Below, in pieces: positions 43,667 to 51,194 of a stretch of 64,000 nucleotides of DNA (positions within the stretch are counted from its first letter, which is position 1; every line of letters begins with the position of its first letter). Origin of the DNA: JAFNAG01 sp963721405 (GTDB lineage Bacteria; Acidobacteriota; UBA6911); NCBI GenBank assembly GCA_963721405.1, contig CAVRJA010000004.1, positions 62,001 to 126,000 on the forward strand. The letters are read 5' to 3'. The position numbers and the translations under genes are program-made. The notes beneath the pieces were generated by a model. That model ran no database searches. It was not told where the DNA came from and saw only the letters and a list, made by a program, of their open reading frames with translations.

Positions 43667-43993
43667 ATGAAAACATCAGCAACTCTGACGGTTCGGGAAC
43701 GGAAAACCTCCAGGGAACCAGCATTGGAGTTGAGGCTTTATGTCGCAGGACAGACTGCAAAATCGCTGCAAGCGTTCGCCAATCTGAGGCGGATCTGCGA
43801 AGAACACCTTGGCGGCAGATATCAAATTGAAGTCTTTGACCTGATGAAGAACCCGGAACTGGCCAAGGGAGACCAGATTTTTGCGCTTCCGACACTCGTG
43901 CGGAAGCTTCCGGAGCCGGTCCGGAAGATCATTGGCGATCTGTCGAATACCGAACGTGTACTGGTTGGCCTCGATCTGCGCCCACGCGCCTGA
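43667..43993 (+). CDS. kaiB: KaiB-like protein 1
   Basis: 108 residues; the thioredoxin-like KaiB domain spans about 20-105: ELRLYVAGQTAKSLQAFANL and RRICEEHLGGRYQIEVFDLM, then KNPELAKGDQIFALPTLVRK-LPEPVRKIIGDLSN and VLVGLDL. These are the signature residues of KaiB proteins, which in cyanobacteria bind KaiC and a sensor kinase. There is GGAG before the ATG. A second kaiB starts 9 bases downstream. No KaiC or KaiA gene is present in this window. Non-cyanobacterial KaiB proteins are often linked to stress and to kinases, which fits the neighbour at 44387. Confidence 0.92.
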   Translation: MKTSATLTVRERKTSREPALELRLYVAGQTAKSLQAFANLRRICEEHLGGRYQIEVFDLMKNPELAKGDQIFALPTLVRKLPEPVRKIIGDLSNTERVLVGLDLRPRA

Positions 43994-44001
43994 GGAATAT
44001 C

Positions 44002-44361
44002 GTGACACGCAAGGGCGGACGAATTCATGACGAGGTGAAAGCATTCGAGGAAGCTCTTTCCCGGCAGCCTGTCGCGGAGCGCTACGTTCTGTCGCTGTTC
44101 GTCACCGGCAGCACTCCGAAATCGCTTCGAGCGATAGCGAACATCCGAGCCCTTTGCGAAGAGAGGCTGCATGGCCGTTACGAACTCAAGGTAATCGATA
44201 TCTACCAACATCCCGAACGGGTCAAGCCGGAGCAAATTGTCGTCACGCCCACGCTGATAAAGAAGCTGCCGCTCCCGTTGCGCAAACTGATCGGCGATCT
44301 GTCGAATAAGGATCGCTTACTTTTGGGGCTGGATATTGTTCCCAAGAACGCCGCGCTCTAG
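44002..44361 (+). CDS. kaiB: KaiB-like protein 2
   Basis: 119 residues from a GTG start with GAGGAATATC upstream. KaiB domain about 24-117: YVLSLFVTGSTPKSLRAIAN, LKVIDIYQHPERVKPEQIV, TPTLIKKLPLPLRKLIGDLS and LLLGLDIVP. It is clearly divergent from the first copy (perhaps half identical), so the pair is old. The N-terminal 20 residues are charged and not part of the fold. It ends 25 bases before the next gene, a histidine kinase, so all three are probably one transcript. Confidence 0.92.
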   Translation: MTRKGGRIHDEVKAFEEALSRQPVAERYVLSLFVTGSTPKSLRAIANIRALCEERLHGRYELKVIDIYQHPERVKPEQIVVTPTLIKKLPLPLRKLIGDLSNKDRLLLGLDIVPKNAAL

Positions 44362-44386
44362 CCGCAGAATGGCCGGAGTTGAGAAT

Positions 44387-45553
44387 ATGCCGGGAAAATT
44401 TCGGGAGCGCCTCGACGCAGCCGAGGAAACCCTGCGCGCTCTGCGAAACGGAGAGGTCGACGCGATTGTGGCCTCGGGTCCCAACGGCGATCGGGTGTAT
44501 ACACTAAAAGGAGCAGATGAAGCCTACCGGCTTATGGTTCAGAACATGGCGGAAGGCGCTCTCAGCATTGCGCCGAACGGCCTGATCCTCTTCTCCAACG
44601 AGAGATTTGCCTCCATTCTCGAGATCCCGCACGAGCGCGTGATCGGCTCCAGCTTGCACGATTTCATTGTTCCGGAGGATGCCGGGATATTTTCCGCGCT
44701 CCTCGCCCACGGACCGGGGGTCGGCGCAAAGAGCGAAGTGCGGTTGCAGGCGGCCGGTGGTGCGTTGGTACCTGTGTCCTTGTCTGTCAATCGCCTGGAG
44801 CTCGACGGAATTGATTGTTTTTGCGTCATCGTTGCAGATCTTACCGACCAGAAACGGATCGCAGAAGTCCTTCGCACGCTTTCCGCTCGCCTGCTGCACG
44901 TCCAGGATGAAGAACGGCGCCGCATCGCCCGCGGGCTGCATGACGGCGCCTTCCAACGCCTCGCCGCCCTGGAATTCAAGCTGAGCCTGGTCGCCCAGGC
45001 GGCGCCCGCTCTGCCACCGGCCGCCCGACGGAACCTCACGGAATGTCTGGGCCTGGTGGGTGAATGCTCCAGGGATCTCAGCAATCTTGCCTACCTGATC
45101 CAACCACCTTTGCTGGAAGAGCAAGGATTGGGTCCTGCTCTCCAGGCTTGTGTCAATGGCATTAACCGGAGGCTCGGTCTACAGGTCAGGCTCAATTTCC
45201 CCAGCCGTCTGGGGCGGCTCCCCGCCGACGCGGAAATAACCTTGTTTCGCATCGCACAGGAAGCGCTCACCAATATTGAACGCCACTCGGGCAGCACGAC
45301 TGCCGAAATCCTTTTGCGCAGGAAGCGCGGGGGATGCCTCCTCGAAATCGCTGACCACGGCTGCGGCATATCCAGGGAGGTTCTGGAACAGTTGAACAGA
45401 GGCACGGCGACGTCCGGTATCGGAATCGCCCGGATGCGGGAGCGCGTTCGGCTACTCGGCGGCCTCATGGAAATATTCTCCAGCTCCGACGGCACCACAG
45501 TGAGCGTAAAACTGCCGACAAAGCGCTTGCGGCTCAACGGCCAGTCGGCATGA
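44387..45553 (+). CDS. PAS-domain histidine kinase (HisKA_3 type)
   Basis: 388 residues from the ATG at 44387 (GGAG 10 bases up); 44369 is another possible start. N-terminal helix with FRERLDAAEETLRALRNGEV-DAIVASGPNGDRVYTLKGAD, a motif common to KaiB-linked and CheB/R-linked kinases; PAS domain (about 55-170; MAEGALSIAPNGLILFSNER); HisKA_3 (EERRRIARGLHDGAFQRLAAL, phosphoacceptor His in RGLHDG); HATPase (about 290-380; FRIAQEALTNIERHSGSTTA, DHGCGIS, GIGIARMRERVRLLGG). It should signal to a NarL-type regulator, possibly the one at 37749. Being in line with two kaiB genes, its activity may be tuned by KaiB, as SasA is in cyanobacteria; that is inference. Confidence 0.88.
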   Translation: MPGKFRERLDAAEETLRALRNGEVDAIVASGPNGDRVYTLKGADEAYRLMVQNMAEGALSIAPNGLILFSNERFASILEIPHERVIGSSLHDFIVPEDAGIFSALLAHGPGVGAKSEVRLQAAGGALVPVSLSVNRLELDGIDCFCVIVADLTDQKRIAEVLRTLSARLLHVQDEERRRIARGLHDGAFQRLAALEFKLSLVAQAAPALPPAARRNLTECLGLVGECSRDLSNLAYLIQPPLLEEQGLGPALQACVNGINRRLGLQVRLNFPSRLGRLPADAEITLFRIAQEALTNIERHSGSTTAEILLRRKRGGCLLEIADHGCGISREVLEQLNRGTATSGIGIARMRERVRLLGGLMEIFSSSDGTTVSVKLPTKRLRLNGQSA

Positions 45554-45719
45554 CCGGATATACCCCTTTCCCACGGAGGGGGAGAGCTGGACCATGCCAT
45601 TTCCCATGGCAATGGTGCGGCCTTCGACAACCCGCATCCCAGCGGCGTCCGCAGGCGGCGTTTATCCGCGTGCTTTTAAATATGTGACAATACTTTTGGA
45701 ATCGTGTGGTTAGTTCTGC

Positions 45720-46223
45720 TTAGCTTTCCCTGCGCCTGCGCGCCAGATAACGCAATCCCGCCAGCCCGCTGCCCAGTAGCGCCAAAGTGGCAGGCTCCGG
45801 AATCGTCGCTTCCGCTGCGCTCACGTCAAACACTGGTGTGCTCATTGGTCCGCCAGGCAGCTGTCCGGCCTCGCCAAAAAAGTCTGATCCAATCAGCCCG
45901 GGCGCGCGGAGGGCATCATAGGTCTCAGCATTTGGATTATTCATGATCCTCGAATCAGAGATGGAATTGGAAAGCGTTGTTCCCCCTGCGTCTGCTGTGT
46001 CTCCTTGGCCGTAACTCGTTGAATTGCCCATTCCGGCATTGATCGGCGTGGTCTTGAGTCCGGTGTCATACAGAGGCTCGGTGCCAGGAATTCCGGCAGC
46101 ATGCAGAGACTGAGTGCCGGCTGCGTGGAGATCTGCGCTCAAGGATAAGGCAGTCGAGGATGACCCTCCAGTGAGGCTGTCGTCGTCCATCCAATGGTTC
46201 GGCTGCGAACTTACACCATTCAT
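45720..46223 (-). CDS. PEP-CTERM sorting-domain protein, N-terminus uncertain
   Basis: 167 residues. The C-terminus carries a PEP-CTERM anchor: IPEPATLALLGSGLAGLRYL then ARRRRES, which exosortase/EpsH recognises. The body is low-complexity (Ser, Gly, Thr, Asn), with a repeated SLHAAGIPG / DLHAAGTQ unit. A PEP-CTERM substrate needs a signal peptide, but the reading frame gives none at MNGVSSQPNHW; either the true start lies further up in another arrangement or the 5' part is lost. Exosortase is not coded in the window. Promoter element D lies 90 bp upstream but points the other way. Confidence 0.65.
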   Translation of the reverse strand: MNGVSSQPNHWMDDDSLTGGSSSTALSLSADLHAAGTQSLHAAGIPGTEPLYDTGLKTTPINAGMGNSTSYGQGDTADAGGTTLSNSISDSRIMNNPNAETYDALRAPGLIGSDFFGEAGQLPGGPMSTPVFDVSAAEATIPEPATLALLGSGLAGLRYLARRRRES

Positions 46224-46312
46224 TTAAACTGGCTGGAAAGCCCGCTCCAATTCAGTTTGAATCCCAGAGCCTTACCAGCTGAAGCCGGGCTCTGCCGCCT
46301 TGTTAACTGCGA

Positions 46313-46377
46313 TGAGCAATTCTGAACAGACCTGTGAGTCATACTGAACTGACACATAATTTACTTGAGAGTATAAA
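46313..46377 (+). promoter_or_regulatory. Repeated 22-bp-phased promoter element, copy D (small membrane protein gene)
   Basis: TGAGCAATTCTGAACAGACC, then 22 bp on TGAGTCATACTGAACTGACA; -35 CTGACA (46349-46354), a 17-bp spacer, -10 TATAAA (46372-46377). The predicted leader to the ATG at 46448 is about 65 nt. The first half-site (TGAACAGACC) shows the same core as copy H. Confidence 0.7.
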
Positions 46378-46447
46378 TGGAATGAGAATTGGTGATTGAC
46401 ATGAGGTTAAATTTCGGATTGGGAAAGAAAGATAAGGAGATTAAGTC

Positions 46448-46597
46448 ATGTTGTGGACAATGGTAGGGATCTTACTCGTGTTGTGGTTGCTGGGTTTTTC
46501 CATGCATGTGGGCGGCGGCTTAATTCACGCCTTGCTGGTCATCGCGATTGTGGTGTTCTTGTTCAATTTGCTGAGCGGGCGGCGCTCTTCGGCCTAG
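46448..46597 (+). CDS. Small membrane protein, lmo0937-like
   Basis: 49 residues, too short for most gene callers. Layout: MLWTMVGILLVLWLLGFSMH, then VGGGLIHALLVIAIVVFLFN and a basic tail SGRRSSA. Two helices with the G-F-x-x-x-x-G-G-x-x-H-x-L-L motif match the lmo0937-family of stress-induced membrane peptides. AAGGAGATTAAGTC precedes the ATG. It lies right behind promoter element D. Role unknown; in other bacteria such peptides are part of general stress responses. Confidence 0.8.
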   Translation: MLWTMVGILLVLWLLGFSMHVGGGLIHALLVIAIVVFLFNLLSGRRSSA

Positions 46598-46686
46598 CTT
46601 CTGGACTGCCCGGTTGGAAACAGGCTCCCAGATTGAATCCTGCTTCGCGTGAAGTCAGACCCGTCAACCCGGATGAGCAATTGTGT

Positions 46687-46827
46687 TCATTTAAAGCTGA
46701 TTTTCGCGGTGGTGACGATTGGGAAAAAACCAACGATCAAGACCAGGAGAACCAGGGCAGCATAGACGATGACCCGCAGCACCAAAGTAGCGGTCTTGGT
46801 CGGCTTAAGTAGTCTATTTTCGTTCAT
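46687..46827 (-). CDS. Small single-pass membrane protein
   Basis: 46 residues from the ATG at 46827 with CAAGGAG 8 bases upstream; a longer frame exists but lacks that site. MNENRLLKPTKTATLVLRVI leads into one helix VYAALVLLVLIVGFFPIVTT and the end AKISFK. No family name. Its surroundings (two other tiny membrane genes) suggest a group of stress-related membrane peptides. Confidence 0.55.
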   Translation of the reverse strand: MNENRLLKPTKTATLVLRVIVYAALVLLVLIVGFFPIVTTAKISFK

Positions 46828-47067
46828 GGTCGGCTCCTTGGCGCCGGATCGTCTGGGACTCCCCAACGGAGTCCCAAAACTTTTCAGGCTGGGTAGCCGG
46901 CCTGGCATAGTGGAGTTCCGGGATCAGCACACCAGGACACTTGAAGGTCCCAGTGTCTGGCGCGTTTTCCCCTGTCCCCAATGTCAAAAACGATTCGAGC
47001 GCGAATCTCGTCTCTGGCATCAAGCTTCTATTGGGTTCCTTACTTTGTCGCGGTCTCAGATAAAACC

Positions 47068-47235
47068 TCAACCGGACAGACGCAATCCGCCGAACAGGTA
47101 CAAGAGCAGCAGGATGATCAGGACTAGACCGACGATTCCGATGCCTCCACCCGAACCCCATCTCCGATATCCGTAATATCCTCCTCCGCCGCCGAACAGG
47201 AGCAGCAGGATAATAATCAGAACGATCAGTGACAT
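47068..47235 (-). CDS. Small Gly-rich membrane protein (DUF3309-like)
   Basis: 55 residues: MSLIVLIIILLLLFGGGGGY, YGYRRWGSGGG, then IGIVGLVLIILLLLYLFGGL and RLSG. Two hydrophobic segments joined by a Gly-rich basic loop are typical of the DUF3309-type peptides found in soil Proteobacteria and Acidobacteriota. AAAGGAGATTCCC precedes the ATG. Promoter element H lies about 130 bp upstream, placing it in the same predicted regulon. Too short for usual gene callers. Confidence 0.75.
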   Translation of the reverse strand: MSLIVLIIILLLLFGGGGGYYGYRRWGSGGGIGIVGLVLIILLLLYLFGGLRLSG

Positions 47236-47366
47236 GGGAATCTCCTTTCAGCTCCGGACCGACTTCGCTCGAAGCGCGCACTCCCCAGAAGGATGCGCCG
47301 GCCCGCTGTATCTGAGCCAGCAATCGTTAACGGGGATTTCCATTTTCGATCCCCTAATCCTCGAAA

Positions 47367-47427
47367 ATCTTACAGGTCACCCCTGGAGCTGTCTGTTCAA
47401 AAAGGATCAGCTGTCTGTTCAAAAAGG
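47367..47427 (-). promoter_or_regulatory. Repeated 22-bp-phased promoter element, variant copy H
   Basis: On the minus strand, TTTTTGAACAGACAG occurs twice exactly 22 bp apart. The second runs into -35 CAGACA, a 17-bp spacer and -10 TAAGAT (47372-47367). The half-site matches the core TGAAC-W-GACA of the other copies but lacks TGAGCAAT before it. It points to the small membrane gene at 47068-47235. Confidence 0.55.
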
Positions 47428-47706
47428 AACACCTAAATCGCAGCCCGTTCTGACTCGGGTCAAGCCCAAGTCCAAGCCTAAGCCCAAGTCTACGTGGAGG
47501 AAGTGCTGAAGCTCCAGCTTAGCCGAAAACGTCGGTAGCAGCCCTTGATGAACATCTCTCTGGCGCGCCGCGGGAGGCTCTTGGTCCGTCGGGATGCCGG
47601 CCAGGTAACGGTAAAATGAACACTGCCCGGTTAACGGATGATGCCTCGCGCCCCACTGTCAAGTTGTCCAGAATCCCATCTCGCGGCCGGAGCCCGCTGA
47701 TGAGGT
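47428..47706. other. No gene recognised; imperfect hexamer repeat
   Basis: A short run of AAGCCC/AAGTCC-like hexamers (about 47462-47492) is the only feature. No domain or ribosome site was seen. Confidence 0.35.
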
Positions 47707-49071
47707 TCACCTTTTAGGACCGTTTGCCACATCCGGAACCGGAGATACCAGTTTCAACTGATCCAGCGCAGTGAGGATGCTCTGCCAGCGCACCTTGTCT
47801 TTCTTCGTCCCAATCGGAGCAGACAGGTTGGCATAAAAGCTCAGGATGTTTGTGCGCAGCTCAGCTGTGGTCAGATCGAACTTCCGCTCTGACTGCCTGA
47901 CCAGCAATCTTGCATAGGCCTCGTCTGCCAGAGTGTATTCCGCTGCCTTGGTCCCTTTGCCGTCATCCAGATCACAATTGGGAAGCGCGATTGATTCAGT
48001 GCGCAATTCTTCGAGAAAGGCCCGGTATTGGTCGACGGTCGTATTGATGCTCTTGAAATACAGCTCCTCAGTCGCCGCGGTCGGGATTTTGAATGCCATT
48101 GCCTTGAAGGGGCCCTTTTTCGGCATGTAGCGCATCAGCGTTGCCAGGATCCGGGAGACGATGCCGGGCTTACGGTAGTCCTTTCCCCATTCTCTTTCAT
48201 AATCGGAGCGCGACAGACGGTAGAGGAACTTTTGTTTCGCGAAACTGGGTGTCTCGCGCCTCAGGTCCTTCTCATGGGTTTGCAGCGCGACCTGGGTCAT
48301 TTCGGGAATCAGCCTGGAGATAGCGAAACGATAGGAGCCGATCGTAAGATCCGCGCGGGGAAGCACATCTTTCAACTCTACTCCGTAGACGACCGGGAAA
48401 ACCCGTTCCAGCAGGGATTTGGACACTTTAAACCCGATGAAATCATGATAATGCTCCGAGGCATAACGATTCTTGGCAACCTGCACCATGTCAAACCCGA
48501 ACTCGGTTTTTAAATGGGCCGTCTTATCCTGCGCAAACTTGACAGATTTGCCATACTTCGCCTGTAGCTTCGGATATTGAATCGCTACTGCAAGGTTGAC
48601 AGCAGGGTGGCCGGCGATGTCCGACGCATAGTGTGATAGAGCGCCTAGAGCGAAGGCGTACTCATTGGCATTTTGGCTTTGGAGCAGCAGCTCGCGGACG
48701 AAGTCTCCACTGCGAACGTAATGTACCAGGTTGCTGAATTCCGCGCTGCCGAACGGGTAGTAGCCGAGGTCCTGGATAACCGACCCCCCATATGCATAGG
48801 CATGCGCCTCCGTGATCTGGTCCTCCGACAACTCCGGATAGTGCTTGAGCAGCAGAGGCCGGATCCCATCGGTCCAGAGCAGGTCCACGATTTGCATGTG
48901 TGTGAGCACGGAGTATGCAAACAACCCGCTGCTGCACATGAGCAAGATAACGAGGATTACCGGCACACGGAGAAAGAGGAGGCGCCTCCTTGCAGCACCG
49001 GCACCGGCCGATAGGGCCACGTACCTGGACCTCGTTGAACAAACGCCTGATTGCTTCATGATGAACCTCAT
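47707..49071 (-). CDS. Zinc-dependent phospholipase C family protein
   Basis: 454 residues with a membrane/signal segment (about 33-52). After cleavage the mature protein begins AYSVLTHMQIVDLLW, whose His and the preceding residues fit the zinc site. The later motifs HAYAYGGSVIQDLGYYPFG, NLVHYVRSGDF and ALGALSHYASDIAGHPAVN supply the remaining His and Asp ligands of the Zn_dep_PLPC fold. The C-terminal 200 residues are helical and unassigned. Members cleave phospholipids or serve as surface hydrolases; the substrate is unknown. A GGGGGAA site precedes the ATG. Promoter element G ends about 50 bp upstream, giving a short leader. Confidence 0.75.
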   Translation of the reverse strand: MRFIMKQSGVCSTRSRYVALSAGAGAARRRLLFLRVPVILVILLMCSSGLFAYSVLTHMQIVDLLWTDGIRPLLLKHYPELSEDQITEAHAYAYGGSVIQDLGYYPFGSAEFSNLVHYVRSGDFVRELLLQSQNANEYAFALGALSHYASDIAGHPAVNLAVAIQYPKLQAKYGKSVKFAQDKTAHLKTEFGFDMVQVAKNRYASEHYHDFIGFKVSKSLLERVFPVVYGVELKDVLPRADLTIGSYRFAISRLIPEMTQVALQTHEKDLRRETPSFAKQKFLYRLSRSDYEREWGKDYRKPGIVSRILATLMRYMPKKGPFKAMAFKIPTAATEELYFKSINTTVDQYRAFLEELRTESIALPNCDLDDGKGTKAAEYTLADEAYARLLVRQSERKFDLTTAELRTNILSFYANLSAPIGTKKDKVRWQSILTALDQLKLVSPVPDVANGPKR

Positions 49072-49122
49072 GGGTTAAATTCCCCCCAGGGGTGTCAGGT
49101 GCACCGCGCAGCTCCCCTTCTA

Positions 49123-49187
49123 CTTATACCCTTGGACCGATTGCGCGTATGCGCAGTATTGCTCATGCGGCTGGTCAGATCAGCTCA
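49123..49187 (-). promoter_or_regulatory. Repeated 22-bp-phased promoter element, copy G (phospholipase-like gene)
   Basis: On the minus strand: TGAGCTGATCTGACC, then 22 bp on TGAGCAATACTG. The -35 position (CATACG) is poor, but the distance to -10 TATAAG (49128-49123) is exactly as in the other copies. Predicted leader about 45 nt. Confidence 0.6.
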
Positions 49188-49244
49188 TCCCTCACTATCC
49201 CGGAAATGCGACCGCAGATAACCGCGGATGACCGCAGATGTCTG

Positions 49245-49967
49245 TCAGCGTTTATCCGCGTGCATCTGCGGTTCCAGTGCCTCAGCCGAAACCCTGTGCG
49301 CGCGGACAACAAATCTTTTGGGAGCGGGACCCACAAGGTAGAACGGGTAACAGGTCACCAGGGTCAGAATTGCGGAGTCGGAATTGTCCAGCACTGCCGT
49401 GTCATCAGGCTCGACCACCTTGATCGAGTTCACGCGATAGCGGTAGGATCCGGCTAACGTCGTCAACGTGATTTCATCATCCTCGCGGATATTGCGCAGC
49501 GCTCTGAAAAACGTGTCCCTGTGCCCCGCGATCGCGACGTTCCCCTGCTCGCCCGGCAGCGGAGTACCCGAAATATGGCCGACCGCCCTGCGCAGGGTTT
49601 TGGCATCGGTGCCTTCCATGATCATCGCCTCGAGGCCGATGGCGCTGATCCCGATTTTTCCCAGGGCAGAGCCTCCGCGGCCGGCAATCCCAGGGCTCTC
49701 AGTTCGCGTGGGATTCGATGCTGCCCCAGCGGCAATCAGGGGAGACGGCTGAAGGTTCTCAGTGCCGCCGATCGAAGGAGTCAGACTCTTCAATGCTTTT
49801 TGAAATCGCCAGCTTTGATAAGTCTCATAGAGACTCGCATCGAGCAGCACAAAGCAGCAGTATCCCAACAAAAGGACGCCGACACCAAGACTGAGGGTTC
49901 GACTCCAACGGAGTAGAGGTCTGACCCGATTCGTAGGATCTGTGGACCATCTAATGCGAATGTTCAT
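49245..49967 (-). CDS. Class D-like sortase
   Basis: 240 residues. An N-terminal helix (about 25-43) anchors it in the inner membrane. The sortase fold follows from about 100: IGISAIGLEAMIMEGTDAKT, AVGHISGTPLPGEQGNVAIA, then catalytic His149 in AGHRDTFF, Cys206 in LTLVTCYPF, and Arg in PKRFVVRAH (R218 or R222). Enzymes of this kind cleave LPxTA/G-type signals and link the protein to an amine acceptor. The ATG overlaps the end of the VWA gene by 4 bases, so the two are coupled. A protein with a C-terminal LPHTA signal is coded two genes upstream, the probable substrate. Confidence 0.92.
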   Translation of the reverse strand: MNIRIRWSTDPTNRVRPLLRWSRTLSLGVGVLLLGYCCFVLLDASLYETYQSWRFQKALKSLTPSIGGTENLQPSPLIAAGAASNPTRTESPGIAGRGGSALGKIGISAIGLEAMIMEGTDAKTLRRAVGHISGTPLPGEQGNVAIAGHRDTFFRALRNIREDDEITLTTLAGSYRYRVNSIKVVEPDDTAVLDNSDSAILTLVTCYPFYLVGPAPKRFVVRAHRVSAEALEPQMHADKR

Positions 49968-50983
49968 GGCAGGTTGCTCCGGGCCCGCGGCAGGGGCTGA
50001 GAATTCCGGGGCGCGTAGTAGCCGGCACGCGTGCGCACCACCAAGCGTCCCCGCCCCGACGCCCCCGCCTTCACTTGTATGACCCTATAGGTGCCATCTT
50101 GTTTACCATTTGCGGGTATGTAGGCCATCGTGTACTGATTTCGGATATCACGGGCGATTCGCTCGCAGATTGGGACAGCATCCTTTACTGATTCAGGCAG
50201 GAAAGACTCGCCACCTGTGGCTTTCGCAAGCTGCTTTAGCGCACCAGGGTTCTTGTCGGGATCGTCCTCATCGAAAAGACCTATTGTGTAGATGATGGCG
50301 TCGGACTGCCTCGCCATAACCATGATCTGTGCCAGTTTGTAGGAGCTCGCATTATCGCCCCCGTCACTGATCACGATCAGCACCTTTTTATCCCGATTCC
50401 CCTCTTTCAGGTGCTTGAGTGCTGTGGCCACGGCGTCGTAAAGCGCCGTCATGCCATCCGCAGCAATTCTGGTCATGGCCGCTCTCAATCGATCGGCTTC
50501 GTCCGTGAACGGCGTGTCATCGGGCAGGCCGAACGAAACCCTCTCGTTAAAATTGACCACGAACATCTGGTCCTGAGGATTGCTGGAGCGGGCAAACGCC
50601 AGGGCAGCAGCAATGACTTCAGCCCGCTTCGGCCCCATGCTCCCACTGTTGTCGACGACCAATCCGACCGTCACAGGGATATCTTCATGGCTGAAAGAGT
50701 CGATCTCTTGCAGGACTCCGTCTTCAAAAACCTGAAAGTTCTCTTTATCCAGTCCCGAAACCAGAATTCCTTTAGAATCCAGCACGGTCGCGTGCAAAAC
50801 AACCATGCCGACCTTTACCGCAAACGTGAATTGGTCAGCCTGGCAGCCCGATGACATCGAGTGTTTTTGAGGCCGGGCGTTGCTGGAGGGCAGGACCAGG
50901 AGAAAAAGCAAGACCAGCAACAGGCTTGTGGCGGCCGACTTTTCCCTGGTACGCCATTCCTCGGCAGGGGAGTGATCTCTCAT
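49964..50983 (-). CDS. Exported VWA-domain protein
   Basis: 339 residues with an N-terminal membrane/signal segment (about 19-35). The region VVLHATVLDSKGILVSGLDK-ENFQVFEDGVLQEIDSF is the VWFA-related N-terminal domain. The VWA domain (about 100-290) has the complete metal site: VDNSGSM, TALYDAV and ISDGGDN. After ATGGESFLPE comes the usual end YTMAYIPANGK. The last 25 residues show no sortase signal or membrane helix. The gene overlaps the sortase start by 4 bases, so it belongs to the sortase operon, perhaps as a surface adhesin or an assembly partner. Confidence 0.88.
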   Translation of the reverse strand: MRDHSPAEEWRTREKSAATSLLLVLLFLLVLPSSNARPQKHSMSSGCQADQFTFAVKVGMVVLHATVLDSKGILVSGLDKENFQVFEDGVLQEIDSFSHEDIPVTVGLVVDNSGSMGPKRAEVIAAALAFARSSNPQDQMFVVNFNERVSFGLPDDTPFTDEADRLRAAMTRIAADGMTALYDAVATALKHLKEGNRDKKVLIVISDGGDNASSYKLAQIMVMARQSDAIIYTIGLFDEDDPDKNPGALKQLAKATGGESFLPESVKDAVPICERIARDIRNQYTMAYIPANGKQDGTYRVIQVKAGASGRGRLVVRTRAGYYAPRNSQPLPRARSNLP

Positions 50984-51059
50984 GGGTCCAGTCCTTCGAT
51001 GAGTTTGAGCAAGAGCCCACGGGAGGCGGATGGATGGTCAGGAACCCTGCCGCCCCTGA

Positions 51060-51082
51060 GGGCAGGTGAGTATCACCTGCCC
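51060..51082. repeat. Perfect 10-bp inverted repeat between sortase-operon genes
   Basis: GGGCAGGTGA and TCACCTGCCC flank a 3-base loop, in the 211-bp gap between the LPHTA-protein gene and the VWA gene. It may be a hairpin that separates expression of the two (no T-run) or a protein-binding dyad. Confidence 0.5.
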
Positions 51083-51194
51083 TCGTGACCCGCATGCCCG
51101 GTCGGGCCGTTCGGATCCGGCAATTGACCTACCCTGAGCATTCCCAATGGGCTCCCTGCGCGATGGTCCGCGCAAGTTGCCTGTGCTCACCTGC

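Noticed and set aside
45554..45719. A terminator or operator near CCATGCCATTTCCCATGGCA after the PAS-kinase gene
   Set aside because: Only short imperfect pairing and no T-run; not convincing.
46855..46875. GGGACTCC/GGAGTCCC dyad as a terminator
   Set aside because: An 8-bp stem with a 5-base loop, but no T-run on the transcribed side and it lies upstream of the 46-residue gene, not after a gene.
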